Assembly: GCA_028673005.1 (NCBI GenBank)
Contig: CM054116.1
Span: 94,880,707 to 94,944,706, forward strand
Source: Tanypteryx hageni
Lineage: Eukaryota > Arthropoda > Insecta > Odonata > Petaluridae
Direction: 5' to 3'
DNA: 64,000 nucleotides
Shown: in pieces, positions 9,919 through 19,567 of the stretch
How the letters are laid out: each line of letters begins with the position of its first letter
Position numbering within the stretch: position 1 is the first letter of the stretch
Program-made: the position numbers and the translations under genes
Notes under the pieces: generated by a model
What the model was told of the DNA's origin: nothing
Seen by the model: the letters and a program-made list of their open reading frames with translations, nothing else
The model's database searches: none

Positions 9919-10380
9919 CAGAGGTGCACAACAAACGGCCCGTGGGCTAAATTTTGTGTGACCCGGCAGGATTGAACTCGGCTGGTTTCCGTAAAAAATA
10001 CAAGTAAAATTTGTTATGGATATTTATCGCATGTGTGAACAAAAATTCCCTCTTATGAAATTAAACAAAGGTCCATTACGTTCAGCACTGACAGATCAGA
10101 GTTAGAGAGACATTCAAAGAACAGCTACTATCAGTATTACTCCGGATATGTGGAATGGCGGGAGAAAAACGGTGCAACGTTTCCCATTGAATAACTAATT
10201 TATATTTGTTTGCCACCTCATTTTTGTCGCATAAAAATTGCATGTAAAAGTTTTTACGATAATTACTGAATCTAAAAAATGTACTTACATTTTTATTGAC
10301 AAAATTTTCATAACGTGGCCCTCCTAATTCCAATCAAGGTCGATTTTGGCCCGTGTCAACTTTTGAGTTGTGCACCTCCG
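9919..10380. mobile_element. hAT element, internally deleted, 8-bp TSD TCGTAGAC
   Basis: Ends CAGAGGTGCACAAC and GTTGTGCACCTCCG are inverted repeats with one mismatch. Perfect TSDs TCGTAGAC flank it at 9911-9918 and 10381-10388. Subterminal ACGGCCCGTGGGC / TGGCCCGTGT also pair. The interior carries a likely remnant of a transposase C-terminus (see 10031-10183), so this copy looks like a deletion derivative of an autonomous parent. Confidence 0.88.
10031..10183 (+). pseudogene. Fragment resembling hAT transposase C-terminal dimerisation region
   Basis: In frame from ATG 10031 the translation includes FPLMKLNKGPLRSALTDQ, a TAG stop at 10103-10105, then DIQRTATISITPDM. In hAT transposases of the Charlie/GTF2IRD2-like branch, the C-terminal region has a pattern of basic residues, 'LTD(E/Q)HL', then 'A(T/V)...TPD(I/M)'. 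The fragment matches that order and spacing. It lies just before the right terminus, which is where a plus-strand transposase C-terminus should be. The match is from memory of the family; a translated search would settle it. Confidence 0.55.
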
Positions 10381-10522
10381 TCGTAGACCATACCAACAGA
10401 AGCGAAAACGGTTCGAAATGTTTAATAGACTGAATTCATTGAGGACGTGCGCGACAGAGATGTACCCGGCGATGCTAGTGAGCGTATGGCTATCCTAGAG
10501 CGTATCTGAAAATACCTCAAAA

Positions 10523-10615
10523 TGCAGTAAAACCCGATTTAGCGCCACCGTTTGTCCATCACTGACATTGGCGTTAAAGCGGAGATAGATGTCAGTAAAT
10601 CGAGATAAATGCTTG
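10523..10615. mobile_element. Possible pogo/Tigger-like terminal fragment
   Basis: CAGTAAAACCCGATTTAGCG resembles the CAGT(N)nAACCCCGATTTA-type ends of pogo/Tigger elements, and GTCAGTAAATCGAGATAAA follows at about 10588. No TA dinucleotide immediately precedes it and no second end was found. Confidence 0.25.
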
Positions 10616-10749
10616 CTCAATGAAATCATAAGATGGAAGTTTGTTCACAATGATTCATGGTCGGTATGGGAGGATGGCATTATATCGGGGAGGGGGGGAG
10701 ATAAACCTGGGACTGATAATAGTCGCTAGATCCGAGAAATGTTAAAAAT

Positions 10750-11415
10750 CAGTGGTCTCCAACCTTGTGGGTCACATTGAACTATCAAATTTCCAGCCCT
10801 CGCCGTCGAGGGCCGCACATTCGAAACGAGAAAAATATTCAAGTGAAATATATTCCTCATTTTATTAATATGGAACAAGAAAATTGAGCCTCAATATAAA
10901 AAAATGAAGTATTAATAAACTTGTAAATATCAAACTAATGGAAACAAATGAAGGTAACCAACATGAAAAGGAATGTGAGAAATTTCATGTACCTTAACCT
11001 ACAATTTCTTTAGACAGTTTAATAATTGAAAAGTGTATCAAACTTACACCGCATTGTATGAAGGGCCATTGTCGAATGAGTTTTGCTTTCTCGGTGTTAA
11101 GCTGGGAAATCAAAGTTAATAAGTGCGGAAATTGTGAAACTAGTTGGTATGAACCACATTTGTGCAGGTGGAATGTTGCCCGTCCGCCTTCGAATAATTT
11201 AAATTTATACAAAAGAACATAAATTCAACTTCCTTGTTCTAAATGAAGATATGATAATTTCAAGACATAAATTATAAAGAAAATGTCATAAAAATAAGAT
11301 GACTTTTTTCAGTGAGGTTAAAGATACTCATTCAAGTAATCAGTCAGTAACCTAACTTTGCCAAAAGGGCTGAGGGTCGCACAAAATCACTCTGGAGGTT
11401 GCATATGACCCTTTC
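10750..11415. mobile_element. hAT element, left end CAGTGGTCTCCAACC, right terminus lost
   Basis: The left end CAGTGGTCTCCAACC is a typical hAT terminus, followed by subterminal GTCGAGGGCCGCACATTCG. On the right, GAGGGTCGCACAAAATCACT and CTGGAGGTTGCATATGACCC (11371-11412) look like the usual right subterminal region with GGGCCGCA blocks. The expected closing GGTTGGAGACCACTG is absent. No TSD can therefore be read. A 72-codon open frame inside is not recognisable. Confidence 0.5.
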
Positions 11416-11859
11416 CCAGAGGCGATAAGGCAGGCCAATAAAGGCTTTGGCTATTGGCGCCTGGCAGTGCAGTTATGTAAACGTAAACACGTGATTTTTT
11501 GCCATAAGGTGTTATTCAAGTTAGGTATACACAAACCGCACATAAATATATGCATGTATGTACTCGCGCATGCATGTAATGTAATTTGCGGGGAAGAGAA
11601 GTAGCAAATCACGGACCGCAAACTTCCTCCCAATGACGCTGCCGTCGTGATATGAGTCAACAGCCTTTATGGGATGAGAGCCGAAGAGGGTGTGATAACG
11701 GTTCCCCACGCCCACCACCGCCGCATTTATGGCCCTTCTTATCCTCCTCACCCTCTTTTCCGCTTCTCTACCTATCTCCACCCTCTCTATCACCTCTCGC
11801 TTTAATTTTTTTCTTTCGCAGCTCTTTCCATCTCCAAGTTCACTATTTTTTCCATTTTT
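11416..11859. other. No supported feature; pyrimidine-rich 11700-11830
   Basis: Contains a C/T-rich stretch (about 11705-11850) and alternating CATGCATGTA-like sequence near 11550-11580. Open frames here owe their length to the biased composition. Confidence 0.5.
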
Positions 11860-12020
11860 TAAATTTATTTTTATTTATTTTTAAATTAGCTCATAAACAG
11901 CCGTCAAAGCCCTTTTACAATGAGCGTAATAACGTGAACAAAGACGAACACATGCAACCATGCCCTCGGCAGGATTCGAACCCTAGCATTGGGCGCCAGA
12001 CACGCTAACCACTTAAGTTG
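11860..12020 (-). mobile_element. tRNA-derived SINE family A
   Basis: Reading the minus strand: A-box-like GTGGTTAGCGTGTC, perfect B box GGTTCGAATCC (11972-11982), then CGAGGGCATGGTTGCATG, CTCATTGTAAAAG, GGCTGTTTATGAGCTA and an A/T tail of AAATAAAT units. The body after the B box matches the copy at 30368-30545 nearly block for block, establishing a dispersed family. This copy has an intact-looking Pol III promoter but is clearly not a tRNA gene. Confidence 0.8.
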
Positions 12021-14452
12021 TATGCTGCCTCTGTCTTATATGTCCTTAATTTTATTTCCATGCACATTTTCATGATAAAATATGCACGTTTATTAGCGGG
12101 CAATGTCACAGTTTTGTCCGCCAGTCCGCCCGCCACACTTGCGTGTCCGGTGAACTACTTTTACACCCTTCAAGTTAGAGAAACCAAATTTTGAGGGATT
12201 GCTCACGGCCACAAGTTCTTCTCGCGGTCGACATTTGGGAATTTTAGGGGTAGCCTAAGATATTTGTTCTGGTTTTTCATCTCCTCTTCCACCAACCTTC
12301 CCTTAGGTGTATTTCGGAAGAGGATTTTTGCTAAACTTAGATTTACACATATTTATCCGTGACTATTTCAATTTCTTTATTTTCGATGTTATACGAAGAC
12401 CTCGACAAATATGCCTACTAAACTTGGGAGCCAGGACGGATACAAAAAAGTGTGGGAATATTAGTTATTGCAGACGTGTCCGTCTTAATTTTGCCAATAA
12501 GAAGTCAATGGCATTAAAATAACATAGAACTTAGCATTGGACAAGAAAACATGTTTGTCGCTACGATGAGAAATATAGGCACCATGACGACATGGCGCCC
12601 GGATTCGTCGAGCCCAGCTTGTAATTCGTCACACAGGTTTTTTATTCCTTTTTCTTGAAAAACTCCGTCGTATCGCATAGAGTGCGTCGAATTACTTAAG
12701 ATTACCATATGAAGAATGGGTTTTCAGGGTTTCGAATACAATAGAGTCATCTTTCGTTGGCTTTGCGATTACCATTCTCTGACACACCCAAGTCTCGGTG
12801 TCTCGCGGGTGGATGTGGCGAACACACTCCACCTTCCTCCATTTTCATTTCTCTTCCTTATTCTCTCTTCTTATCTTCTTCCTATCTACTCCCCATCCAC
12901 TAACTCCTGTCTCAAAATATTTCTATTCTTACCCGGTGTTGCTCAACTGTCGCATGGGATTGAAATTCTAACGGGCGGCCGCAAAGCATTTTAAAATAAC
13001 GACGAACGTACGGGATTTTCCAACAGCAACGCAACGATTTGAATATAAAAGGTTTACTTTAAGTCACATAATTGATGGTTGTTAACTGAAAGATTTTAAC
13101 ATTTTTTATTGTTTGTTAACTCTTCAAATAAAGCGTTCGTAAAAATGTAGTTTTATAAATCAGTTTTTGTTATTTATGATCATCAATTTTTAGATTCGAA
13201 TTCTCTGGCAATCTACAGTATATTAGTGCGTTAACGCTTTTAAACTTTATCATAGGACAGAATATACTCGTGACAATCGGTTTGGAATGTCAAAATCAAG
13301 CTCTCACAACCTTTGAAATCACTAGATTAGGGCAAATGTTTGAAAAAAATTGGATCCACATACGATTAAACCCGATAAGGACAGCCTTCACTTGTTAGAA
13401 GCGATAAGTATCAATAGGTGGTGATTGATGAACAGCGACAGGGCGTTGCTGCGTCTACTCGCAGAATTTCGTACTCCATAATTTTTGGACTGGTGATTAG
13501 CCTGAATATATAAGTTAGCGGAAAAACTGTATTTGAAATACGATGAAAACCGTTACGTTACTTTCGGAACACCCTCTAGGCTAAGTGTTGAAACTTGAAA
13601 CACGCAACTGACAACTAAGAACATTACCGACTTTTACTGACAAAACGCTTTTCAACCGTTCAATTTAACAGAGAACCAATTTAAAAAAACGTTTCGCAAA
13701 TTCTCCTCCACGCCCTCTTCCAGGTACTTAGAACTAGAACAATGAATGTACCGTATTAAATGAACTGGTTGGTCGCGTGTTCGAGACCCCAGGACAACCC
13801 TCTTGTCGAGTGTCTCTTACTGGGCACGCCCTCTATCTTCCTCACTCTTTCTCCCTCACTCTTTCTTCACCTCCGTGAGAAACCAGATCCTTCGTCGCTA
13901 AGCGATCCCGCTCGTCTGCTGTGGGCCGCGTGCTCCTTAAGCGCCGCCCATTGTCTCCGTTAAAAACTGCGTCTCCGGAACGAAGAGATGGCGGCGGTCT
14001 ATTCTCCTTAACTCGTACACACCCTTTGGCGAGAACATCGGAGGAAGGTGTGGGACGATGACACCGGATTATAGGGGAGGGGGTCGAGAGAGAGAGAGGA
14101 GTGTGAGGGACCCTGGACCAAAATGAGAGTCGCCGTGTCTTGTGAGCGCGCACACACCCGGCGGCATCCATTTCGCCGGGACTTGCGGTGCTGGTTTTCA
14201 CCCGCGTCGACCCAATTGCTCTTCCAATGGAGGAAAGGAGTGAGAGAGGAGTTTGGAGGAGAGAGAGAGAGAGAGTGGGAGAAAGAAAGAAAGAAAAGTA
14301 TCTGTACCGGCGAGGTCGAAGCTGAGAATAATCCTCTTATCACCATATCCATTTTCACGGTGAAAATTTAACAAAACAATATTATACTACTTAGTACAGT
14401 TACAGTGCAGTTACATAAGCTATAAGGGTAAATGAGGGGTGATGGTGTGTGG
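12021..14452. other. Intergenic or intronic stretch, no supported feature
   Basis: No conserved protein fragment or terminal repeat recognised. Short simple-repeat islands occur (GAGA runs at about 14086-14100 and 14252-14272; C/T-rich at 12830-12900 and 13830-13870), and open frames of 80-119 codons overlap these biased islands on both strands, which argues against coding. Confidence 0.5.
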
Positions 14453-14798
14453 CAGTGGTTGGTGCCCAACCTTTTTTACTGGCGGGCCGCATCGATGGCT
14501 GCGGATACTTCGGTGGGCCGCATTAGAAGTTGCCAATTCTTCGGCGGGCCGGATTAGAGATTAAATCGGAAGTTACCTATATATTTTCTGAGGTGCCATA
14601 TAAGTGAGAAGCAAGTCAAAATAAGGTTTTTATGGTTAAATTTTCAATATAAATAGTTTTATTATCAAGCTGTTCATAAAAATTGATTAATTTGAGTGTT
14701 AAATTTTTCGGAGTGCTTTTTCATCATGCCTTTGCAGGTCGAACAAAAAGGCTTCGCGGGCCACATCCGGCCCGAGGGCCGTAGGTTGGGCACCACTG
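14453..14798. mobile_element. hAT MITE, TSD GTGTGTGG / GTGTATGG
   Basis: Left end CAGTGGTTGGTGCCCAACC and right end GGTTGGGCACCACTG are inverted repeats (CAGTGGT..GCCCAACC). Subterminal GCGGGCCGCAT and GCGGGCCACATCCGGCCC are typical G/C-rich blocks of this branch. Flanking 8-mers 14445-14452 and 14799-14806 match at seven of eight. Interior AT-rich, non-coding. Confidence 0.85.
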
Positions 14799-14916
14799 GT
14801 GTATGGTAAGGAAAAAGAGAGATGGAGTGATAAAATAAATAGGAGATAAAGATGGAGGAGGGTAGTGTAAGACAGGAGAAGGGGTTTGAAGAGAGAGGGT
14901 AAGGATTGTTTGTATT

Positions 14917-15210
14917 TCTGGCTAATCAACCTCTTGGATTATTATAGCCATTACTCCTTCTACACCGAACACATACACAAGGGGGGAGGGAAACCCGGTG
15001 CCGGCATTAGCGTACTCTTTACGAAGAGCACCGAGGGGGCCAACTGCTTAACGTCTCTTCCGAAGGACGGAGCGCTGACTTGCGCGGTCTCCTCAAAGCA
15101 CCCAAGTAGGGGACGGGACGATCGCAGGTTGAAAAATCCGACCTCCGCCGGATTCGAACCTGGGATCGCTGCGTGGAAGGCCAACGCTCTAACTACTCCG
15201 CCACCCCTAG
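14917..15210 (-). mobile_element. SINE family B (V-domain-like body), well preserved
   Basis: On the minus strand the copy starts GGGGTGGCGGAGTAGTTAGA (A box), then a perfect B box GGTTCGAATCC at 15150-15160. After it come GGCGGAGGTCGGATTTTTCA, GAGGAGACCGCGC, GTCAGCGCTCCGTCCTTCGG, GACGTTAAGC, CCTCGGTGCTCTTCGTAAAG, AGTACGCTAATGCCGGCACC and GGGTTTCCC, ending in a region with AGAAGGAGTAATGGCT. The element matches the copy at 27704-28010 almost throughout. The GACGTTAAGC to AAAGAGTAGG to CCGGCACCGGG series is the part that resembles the V-domain. Confidence 0.85.
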
Positions 15211-16166
15211 AGAAGGGAAGGAGGGAGAGGGCAGAAAGGAAGGAGTGTGATGAGGAAATAGTGGCAAAGAAAGAGAATATAATACGCGAAAAGAAAGAGG
15301 TGAAGGAATATACAGTGCGGTCGCGATCGATCAAACTAATAGGGTGATCGGACAGTTCGAAACTCGTGACTTTCATATCCGGTCACCGTAATATGTACGG
15401 ACGGTCATAAACGAGTTCATAAAACACCTTGAAAAGACTAAAATAACCCCTAAATAACTAATGCTGCATAATACACAGTTAATATAAGCTATATTTATTA
15501 ATTGGTAGCCATAATTTGACATAAAAAACCTTTGCAATTTGTAGGAAATGTAAGATGTACAGTGTGCCGAACTGCATGTTTGAATGCCGACGCACTTATG
15601 GGATGCTGTTGACAATGAACTATGGTGTATCAGACAGAAAAAGCTTTCGTGATGAAATAAATGTCCATATTAAATTAAATTGGTTTTTATGAGGCAGTCC
15701 GAAATCTCGAGATTTCGAAACTTTGTGTATTCGAAACTCCGTGACTACACTATAACGGAAGGAGAGGGGGATTCGAAAAATGTGGAGGGGATGGGGTAGA
15801 GAGAGAAAAAAAGAATGAGTAAGGCAGAAACGGACTCGTGACGATAAAATGAGCAAAATATCCAAATCGTTTATCCTTTCCCGGAGACGACCTCGCGCGC
15901 GACACGAGTGATATTTTCGTCGGTGCTCTGAAACGAACATATATTTTCCCTAAATATCTTCTCTCTCACGATGCATCAAAATTACCTGCACCGTTTCAAA
16001 ATATTAGGAGCTTTACTTTGTGATTCGTTATCTCGAAAAGATAGAAAAAAGCATCCACTCCAGAAAAAGAGAGCAAGGAGATCCTAGGGATCGAGTGAAT
16101 AGAACAGATATGAAGATTAGAAATAAAAATCAACTATGTATCGTCTACAGTTGTGGGAGGTAAATA
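15211..16166. other. No supported feature
   Basis: Purine-rich near 15212-15300. No gene or repeat recognised beyond that. Confidence 0.5.
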
Positions 16167-16411
16167 CAGTGGCTTAGCGAGGGGGGACCAGGGGGGCAGT
16201 TGCCCCAGGGCACAGGGCGGAAGAGACGCAAACTCATGGACCAAAAATTAACGTTTCTGTTGATAAACAATAATATAATATATGCCGAATTAAAATGCTA
16301 ATATATAGTATGCTTGGGTTTCCATCAAATTCCCCACATATTTTCTGGAAAATTGTACAGGTAGCAAGGAAGGGGGCGCATCTCTGTGACTTGCTAAAGA
16401 GAACGCCGCTG
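16167..16411. mobile_element. hAT MITE, TSD GGTAAATA / GGTAAATT
   Basis: Left end CAGTGGCTTAGCGAGGGGGG is a common hAT terminus. The right end GAACGCCGCTG gives CAGCGGCGTTC in reverse. The 8-mers at 16159-16166 and 16412-16419 match at seven of eight. Subterminal run of G (GACCAGGGGGGCAGTTGCCC) is typical of this group. Confidence 0.75.
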
Positions 16412-16724
16412 GGTAAATTACTTGATTTTATTTCAACCGTCATTCTTTTCGTATATTGGTCGAACCACAATTATTACAAAGGAATGTAATGATGCAAACT
16501 CATGTTTTAACCGTTAAATGTTTTCTCTAAATGTAATCTTTGGGGTGAATATTTTAAGATAGATATTACTGAACAGTCATCTTAACTAATAAGACTGAAA
16601 AGTGCATTTGCAAGGCACATGATCTCACGAATCAAAAATCACTTTTTCATTGTCACCTCATTCGCAATTTGCCGCATGCCAACAGCTGCCCTCTGGAGGG
16701 GAACACGTGAAGTGCGAACACACT

Positions 16725-16830
16725 CCATGAATTTGAAATGCGACACGATGACTCACGCTTCGTGACCAAACGGCCGAGGGTTCGATAGCCCCCTTGGGCA
16801 TCGATGTTTGCATTTACATGTCCACCGGTA
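16725..16830 (+). mobile_element. Fragment of a tRNA-headed SINE
   Basis: B-box-like GGTTCGATAGC at 16779-16789, followed by CTTGGGCATCGATGTTTGC, which parallels the body of the family A copy at 31580. The A-box region is weak and there is no tail. Confidence 0.4.
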
Positions 16831-17369
16831 AGAGGGACCCATAAACCGACCCCGGCGCGTGCTAATCGCAATCGACCCGACTTAGATCTCGTTAAAAAAA
16901 ACAGCGCGGGAACGGAATAAAAGGGACATCTACTTAATGCGACGAGAGGGGATCAACAGTTAGTAAAAAAAGCTGACAAAAAATCTTTAGCGTGAAAGGA
17001 TATCTTTCGACGGAAAAAAGAAGATACACATTCGAAAGAAGTAGAGATTTTGCGCATGCGTGTTACACGCACGCGCACAAACAAAGCACTTTCAAACCAT
17101 TACGAATCTCCCTCTCCCGCTCCCGTTTACCTCGCTCGCTGCGAACGTAATAAAGACGTAGAATATAAAAAAACCGAAGGTATTTCTCGGCGAGAGATAC
17201 ACATCACTCAAGAGAACTCTTCAAAAAGACATCCCTTTCGGAGAGAAAAGAAAGGAGTGGGTTTGGAAAGGACGCGTTTCGTTATTGCTTTTTTCCACTC
17301 GACTACTCGTGGCTCCACCCCGCTCATTCCTTACAGGCTTCGTCACAGATCCCTCTCTTGTGTTCCTCC

Positions 17370-17690
17370 GCCGCCTCTTTCGCGAAACTCTTCCTTCCTC
17401 CGGTCACTCTCCCTTCCTCTCTCCCCCCTCCATCTGTTCTCCTTCTCCCCCTCCCTCCCACTCTTCTTCCTCTACCTCCCTTCCTCTCTCATATTTCCTT
17501 CCTCTCCCTCTCTCATCCTCCCTCCCATTCTCTTCTCCCTCCCTAACTTTCCTCTCCCTCCCCTCTGTCTTACCCTCTCTTCCTCTCCCACATTCCATTC
17601 TTCTCCCTCTTCTTCCCTCCCATTCTCTTCCTCCCTCTCTCCCATTCTCATCTTCCTTCTCTCTCACACTCCCTTCCTTCTTGTGTGAGT
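17370..17690 (+). repeat. Polypyrimidine low-complexity tract (C/T-rich)
   Basis: About 320 bp of nearly pure C and T on the plus strand, made of irregular CTCCCT, TTCCTC and CTCTCC words. It resumes at 17955-18180 after the LINE insertion. It generates long open frames on both strands (Ser/Pro/Leu-rich on plus, Glu/Gly/Arg-rich on minus), which are compositional artefacts. Confidence 0.85.
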
Positions 17691-17955
17691 GTTTTCCAGC
17701 AGTGGGGTTTTTCCTAGGGAATGGTACTTTAATTATCCCTAGTTTTCCCCACAAACAAATCTCCATCTCTTTTCATTTCCTAAAATGTTAACTTGTCATT
17801 GCATTTATGTAGTACTTTATTTTATGCAATCTTTTATTTTATTCTTATCATTTGTTACTTTCTTCCTGTCTGTAATTGACAATGGGTTAGATGGAAGAAG
17901 AGATTATTTAGTCCCAATCTCGCCCAAATAAAGACGCATTATCTATCTATCTATC
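17690..17955 (+). mobile_element. 5'-truncated LINE 3' UTR with (TATC)n tail
   Basis: The unit interrupts the polypyrimidine tract. It carries an imperfect hairpin near its start (GTGGGG...CCTAGGGA against TCCCTAG...CCCCAC, about 17702-17752), then TGGAAGAAGAGATTATTTAG, AATAAA at 17927-17932 and a TATC-repeat tail at 17941-17955. That order is typical of CR1/L2-like LINE 3' ends. No coding sequence remains. Confidence 0.6.
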
Positions 17956-18180
17956 CTTCCCTCTCACATTCTCATCCTTTCTTCTTTTCCCAGTATCTTC
18001 CTCTCCCTATCTCTCATTCTCCCGCCGTCTTTCTCTCCCTCAACCTCTCTCCCTCTCCCTCCTCCTCCGTCTTCCTTCAACCCAACCCTCTTTCTTCCAG
18101 CATCCCTCCCTCTCCATGCCACTCCCTCTCCCCTTTCCTTCTTCCTCCCCGCCCTTTCTCCCCTCTCCCCTCAAGTTGCT
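17955..18180 (+). repeat. Polypyrimidine tract, second part
   Basis: Continuation of the C/T-rich tract downstream of the LINE tail. Composition and word usage match the first part, so the two were one tract before the insertion. Confidence 0.75.
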
Positions 18181-18856
18181 TTACCCTCTCTCCTCCGTCG
18201 CAATCTTTTCCCACTCATCCACCCAACATCTCTTCTGCTCTGGACGTAAATTACGGCCACCGAAGCGACACCGGCCGGAAGTGAACTCGTGGTCCATGGT
18301 TTTCGACCGCCGCCCAAAACCAAACGGCCGCTGTCCCTTTCCTCCCCGCAGCCTCCATTAGTCCGAATCCGAGAACACGAAGTCGTATTTCAGTTTTTTC
18401 AGAACGATGTAGGTCGCCCGACGCTGCGTTTCGAAGATGGAAGGAAGTAGAGAGGAAAAAAGTCGCCGTGATCATAAAAATGTGCCGCCTTCGTCGACTT
18501 TCGACCGGCGGGACCCGAGAGAAAAACAGATGACCTTTAAAGACCCCTGAATTTGAGGTTTTCCTTATCCAATTTTGCCAACTTGAAAAACATCTACGGG
18601 CAAGCTTTTTAAAGACTCGAGCAACGCTGGGAATTTGATAAGGTGGACCATTACGCATAATTCTTTTTACCCCGGGTGATAAATAAGACTGAATAGCAAA
18701 AATAAAACGATTGCGATTCGGTTCGTATTTTAGTTTTAATTCTTGCTTTTTTTAGTGAAAATGCGTGACCTCAGTTCGTTTTGAAGAGGAGATTGTGTGT
18801 TTAGTTTTTTATACTAGATCTCGAAAACTGAAGATAAAGGGACTCTGTGGTAACCT
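18181..18856. other. No supported feature
   Basis: Moderately GC-rich to about 18540 and AT-rich afterwards. No protein fragment recognised. Confidence 0.5.
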
Positions 18857-19115
18857 CAATGGCGGATACAAAGGGGAGGCAATAGAGAAATTATCTCCTA
18901 AGAGAAATTATCAATATTAATTAAAATATTATCTAAATTAATTTATTGTATATTATAGGCATTCTAGAAACACTTTGCAAATATCTAAGCAAGGTATAAT
19001 AATATAACCTGGATATTTAATATAATGAGACGGTATTATTTTGCATAAATATGTGTCAGTAAATATATTTGTTTTTTTATTACCCCCCTGAGCTATGCAC
19101 CTAGATCCGCCCCTG
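18857..19115. mobile_element. hAT MITE of the CAGGGGCGGATC type, decayed left end
   Basis: The right end GATCCGCCCCTG (ends 19115) is the reverse of CAGGGGCGGATC, a frequent hAT terminus. The left end reads CAATGGCGGATAC. Flanking GGTAACCT and GGCAACCA-like 8-mers agree partly, giving a plausible decayed TSD. The interior is AT-rich, followed by ACCCCCCTGAGC before the right end. It abuts the repeat at 19113-19275. Confidence 0.65.
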
Positions 19116-19275
19116 GCAACCATTCTCTAAAATATCGATTAACGTATTTTATGCGAATTATAGTTTATATTGTTTCATTTGTAAAATAGATGGAATTAAG
19201 AAAATATTCATAAAGAGCAGAATTACTCTGTCACGATAGTTCAGTGGTAGAATATCCGCCCGGCTTAACGGCTTT
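19113..19275 (+). repeat. Dispersed repeat C, copy 1 (tRNA-like 3' segment)
   Basis: This matches the reverse complement of 23980-24177 over about 160 bp: GGCAACCATT, then TATTTTATGCGAATTATAGT, TTTCATTTG..., AAAATATTC, and the tRNA-like TCACGATAGTTCAGTGGTAG. The last part resembles the D-arm of a tRNA-Gly (TAGTTCAGTGGTAGAAT). The copy loses similarity after CCGCCCGGC, so its tRNA-like unit is incomplete. Confidence 0.7.
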
Positions 19276-19480
19276 TTCGGGAGATTCGGAAGCGCTGAAT
19301 CGGATAAAATAACGAGCCCTGCTCCCTGGAGCGGATCTAAAAACTTGCCCTTCTCTTGAACCCACTACTGTCGACGACCCTTAGTATGAAATCCTTACCC
19401 CTATCTGAATCTTCCTATCCCTTTCACTATGGACCTAATCTGCAGCGCAGCGCAGAATGAATTTTGTGCGGAATGAGTTT

Positions 19481-19567
19481 CAGAATGGATCCAGAGGAGG
19501 GCAATGGGAACATCCAAGCGTGAGAAGCGATCGCCGCCCCCTCCTCACCACATTGGATCCGCCACTG
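19481..19567. mobile_element. Very short hAT-like MITE, uncertain
   Basis: Left CAGAATGGATCCAGAGGAGG and right GATCCGCCACTG (reverse CAGTGGCGGATC) look like the two ends of a CAGTGGCGGATCC element only 87 bp long. The flanking 8-mers do not match, so the boundary is uncertain. Confidence 0.35.

Noticed and set aside
17050..17791. Several long plus and minus open frames as proline/serine-rich proteins
   Set aside because: They are translations of a C/T-rich simple-sequence tract; overlapping frames on both strands are open for the same compositional reason.
19130..19260. Conserved promoter shared by two loci (repeat C)
   Set aside because: The similarity extends over about 160 bp and ends at element-like boundaries, so a dispersed repeat explains it better.
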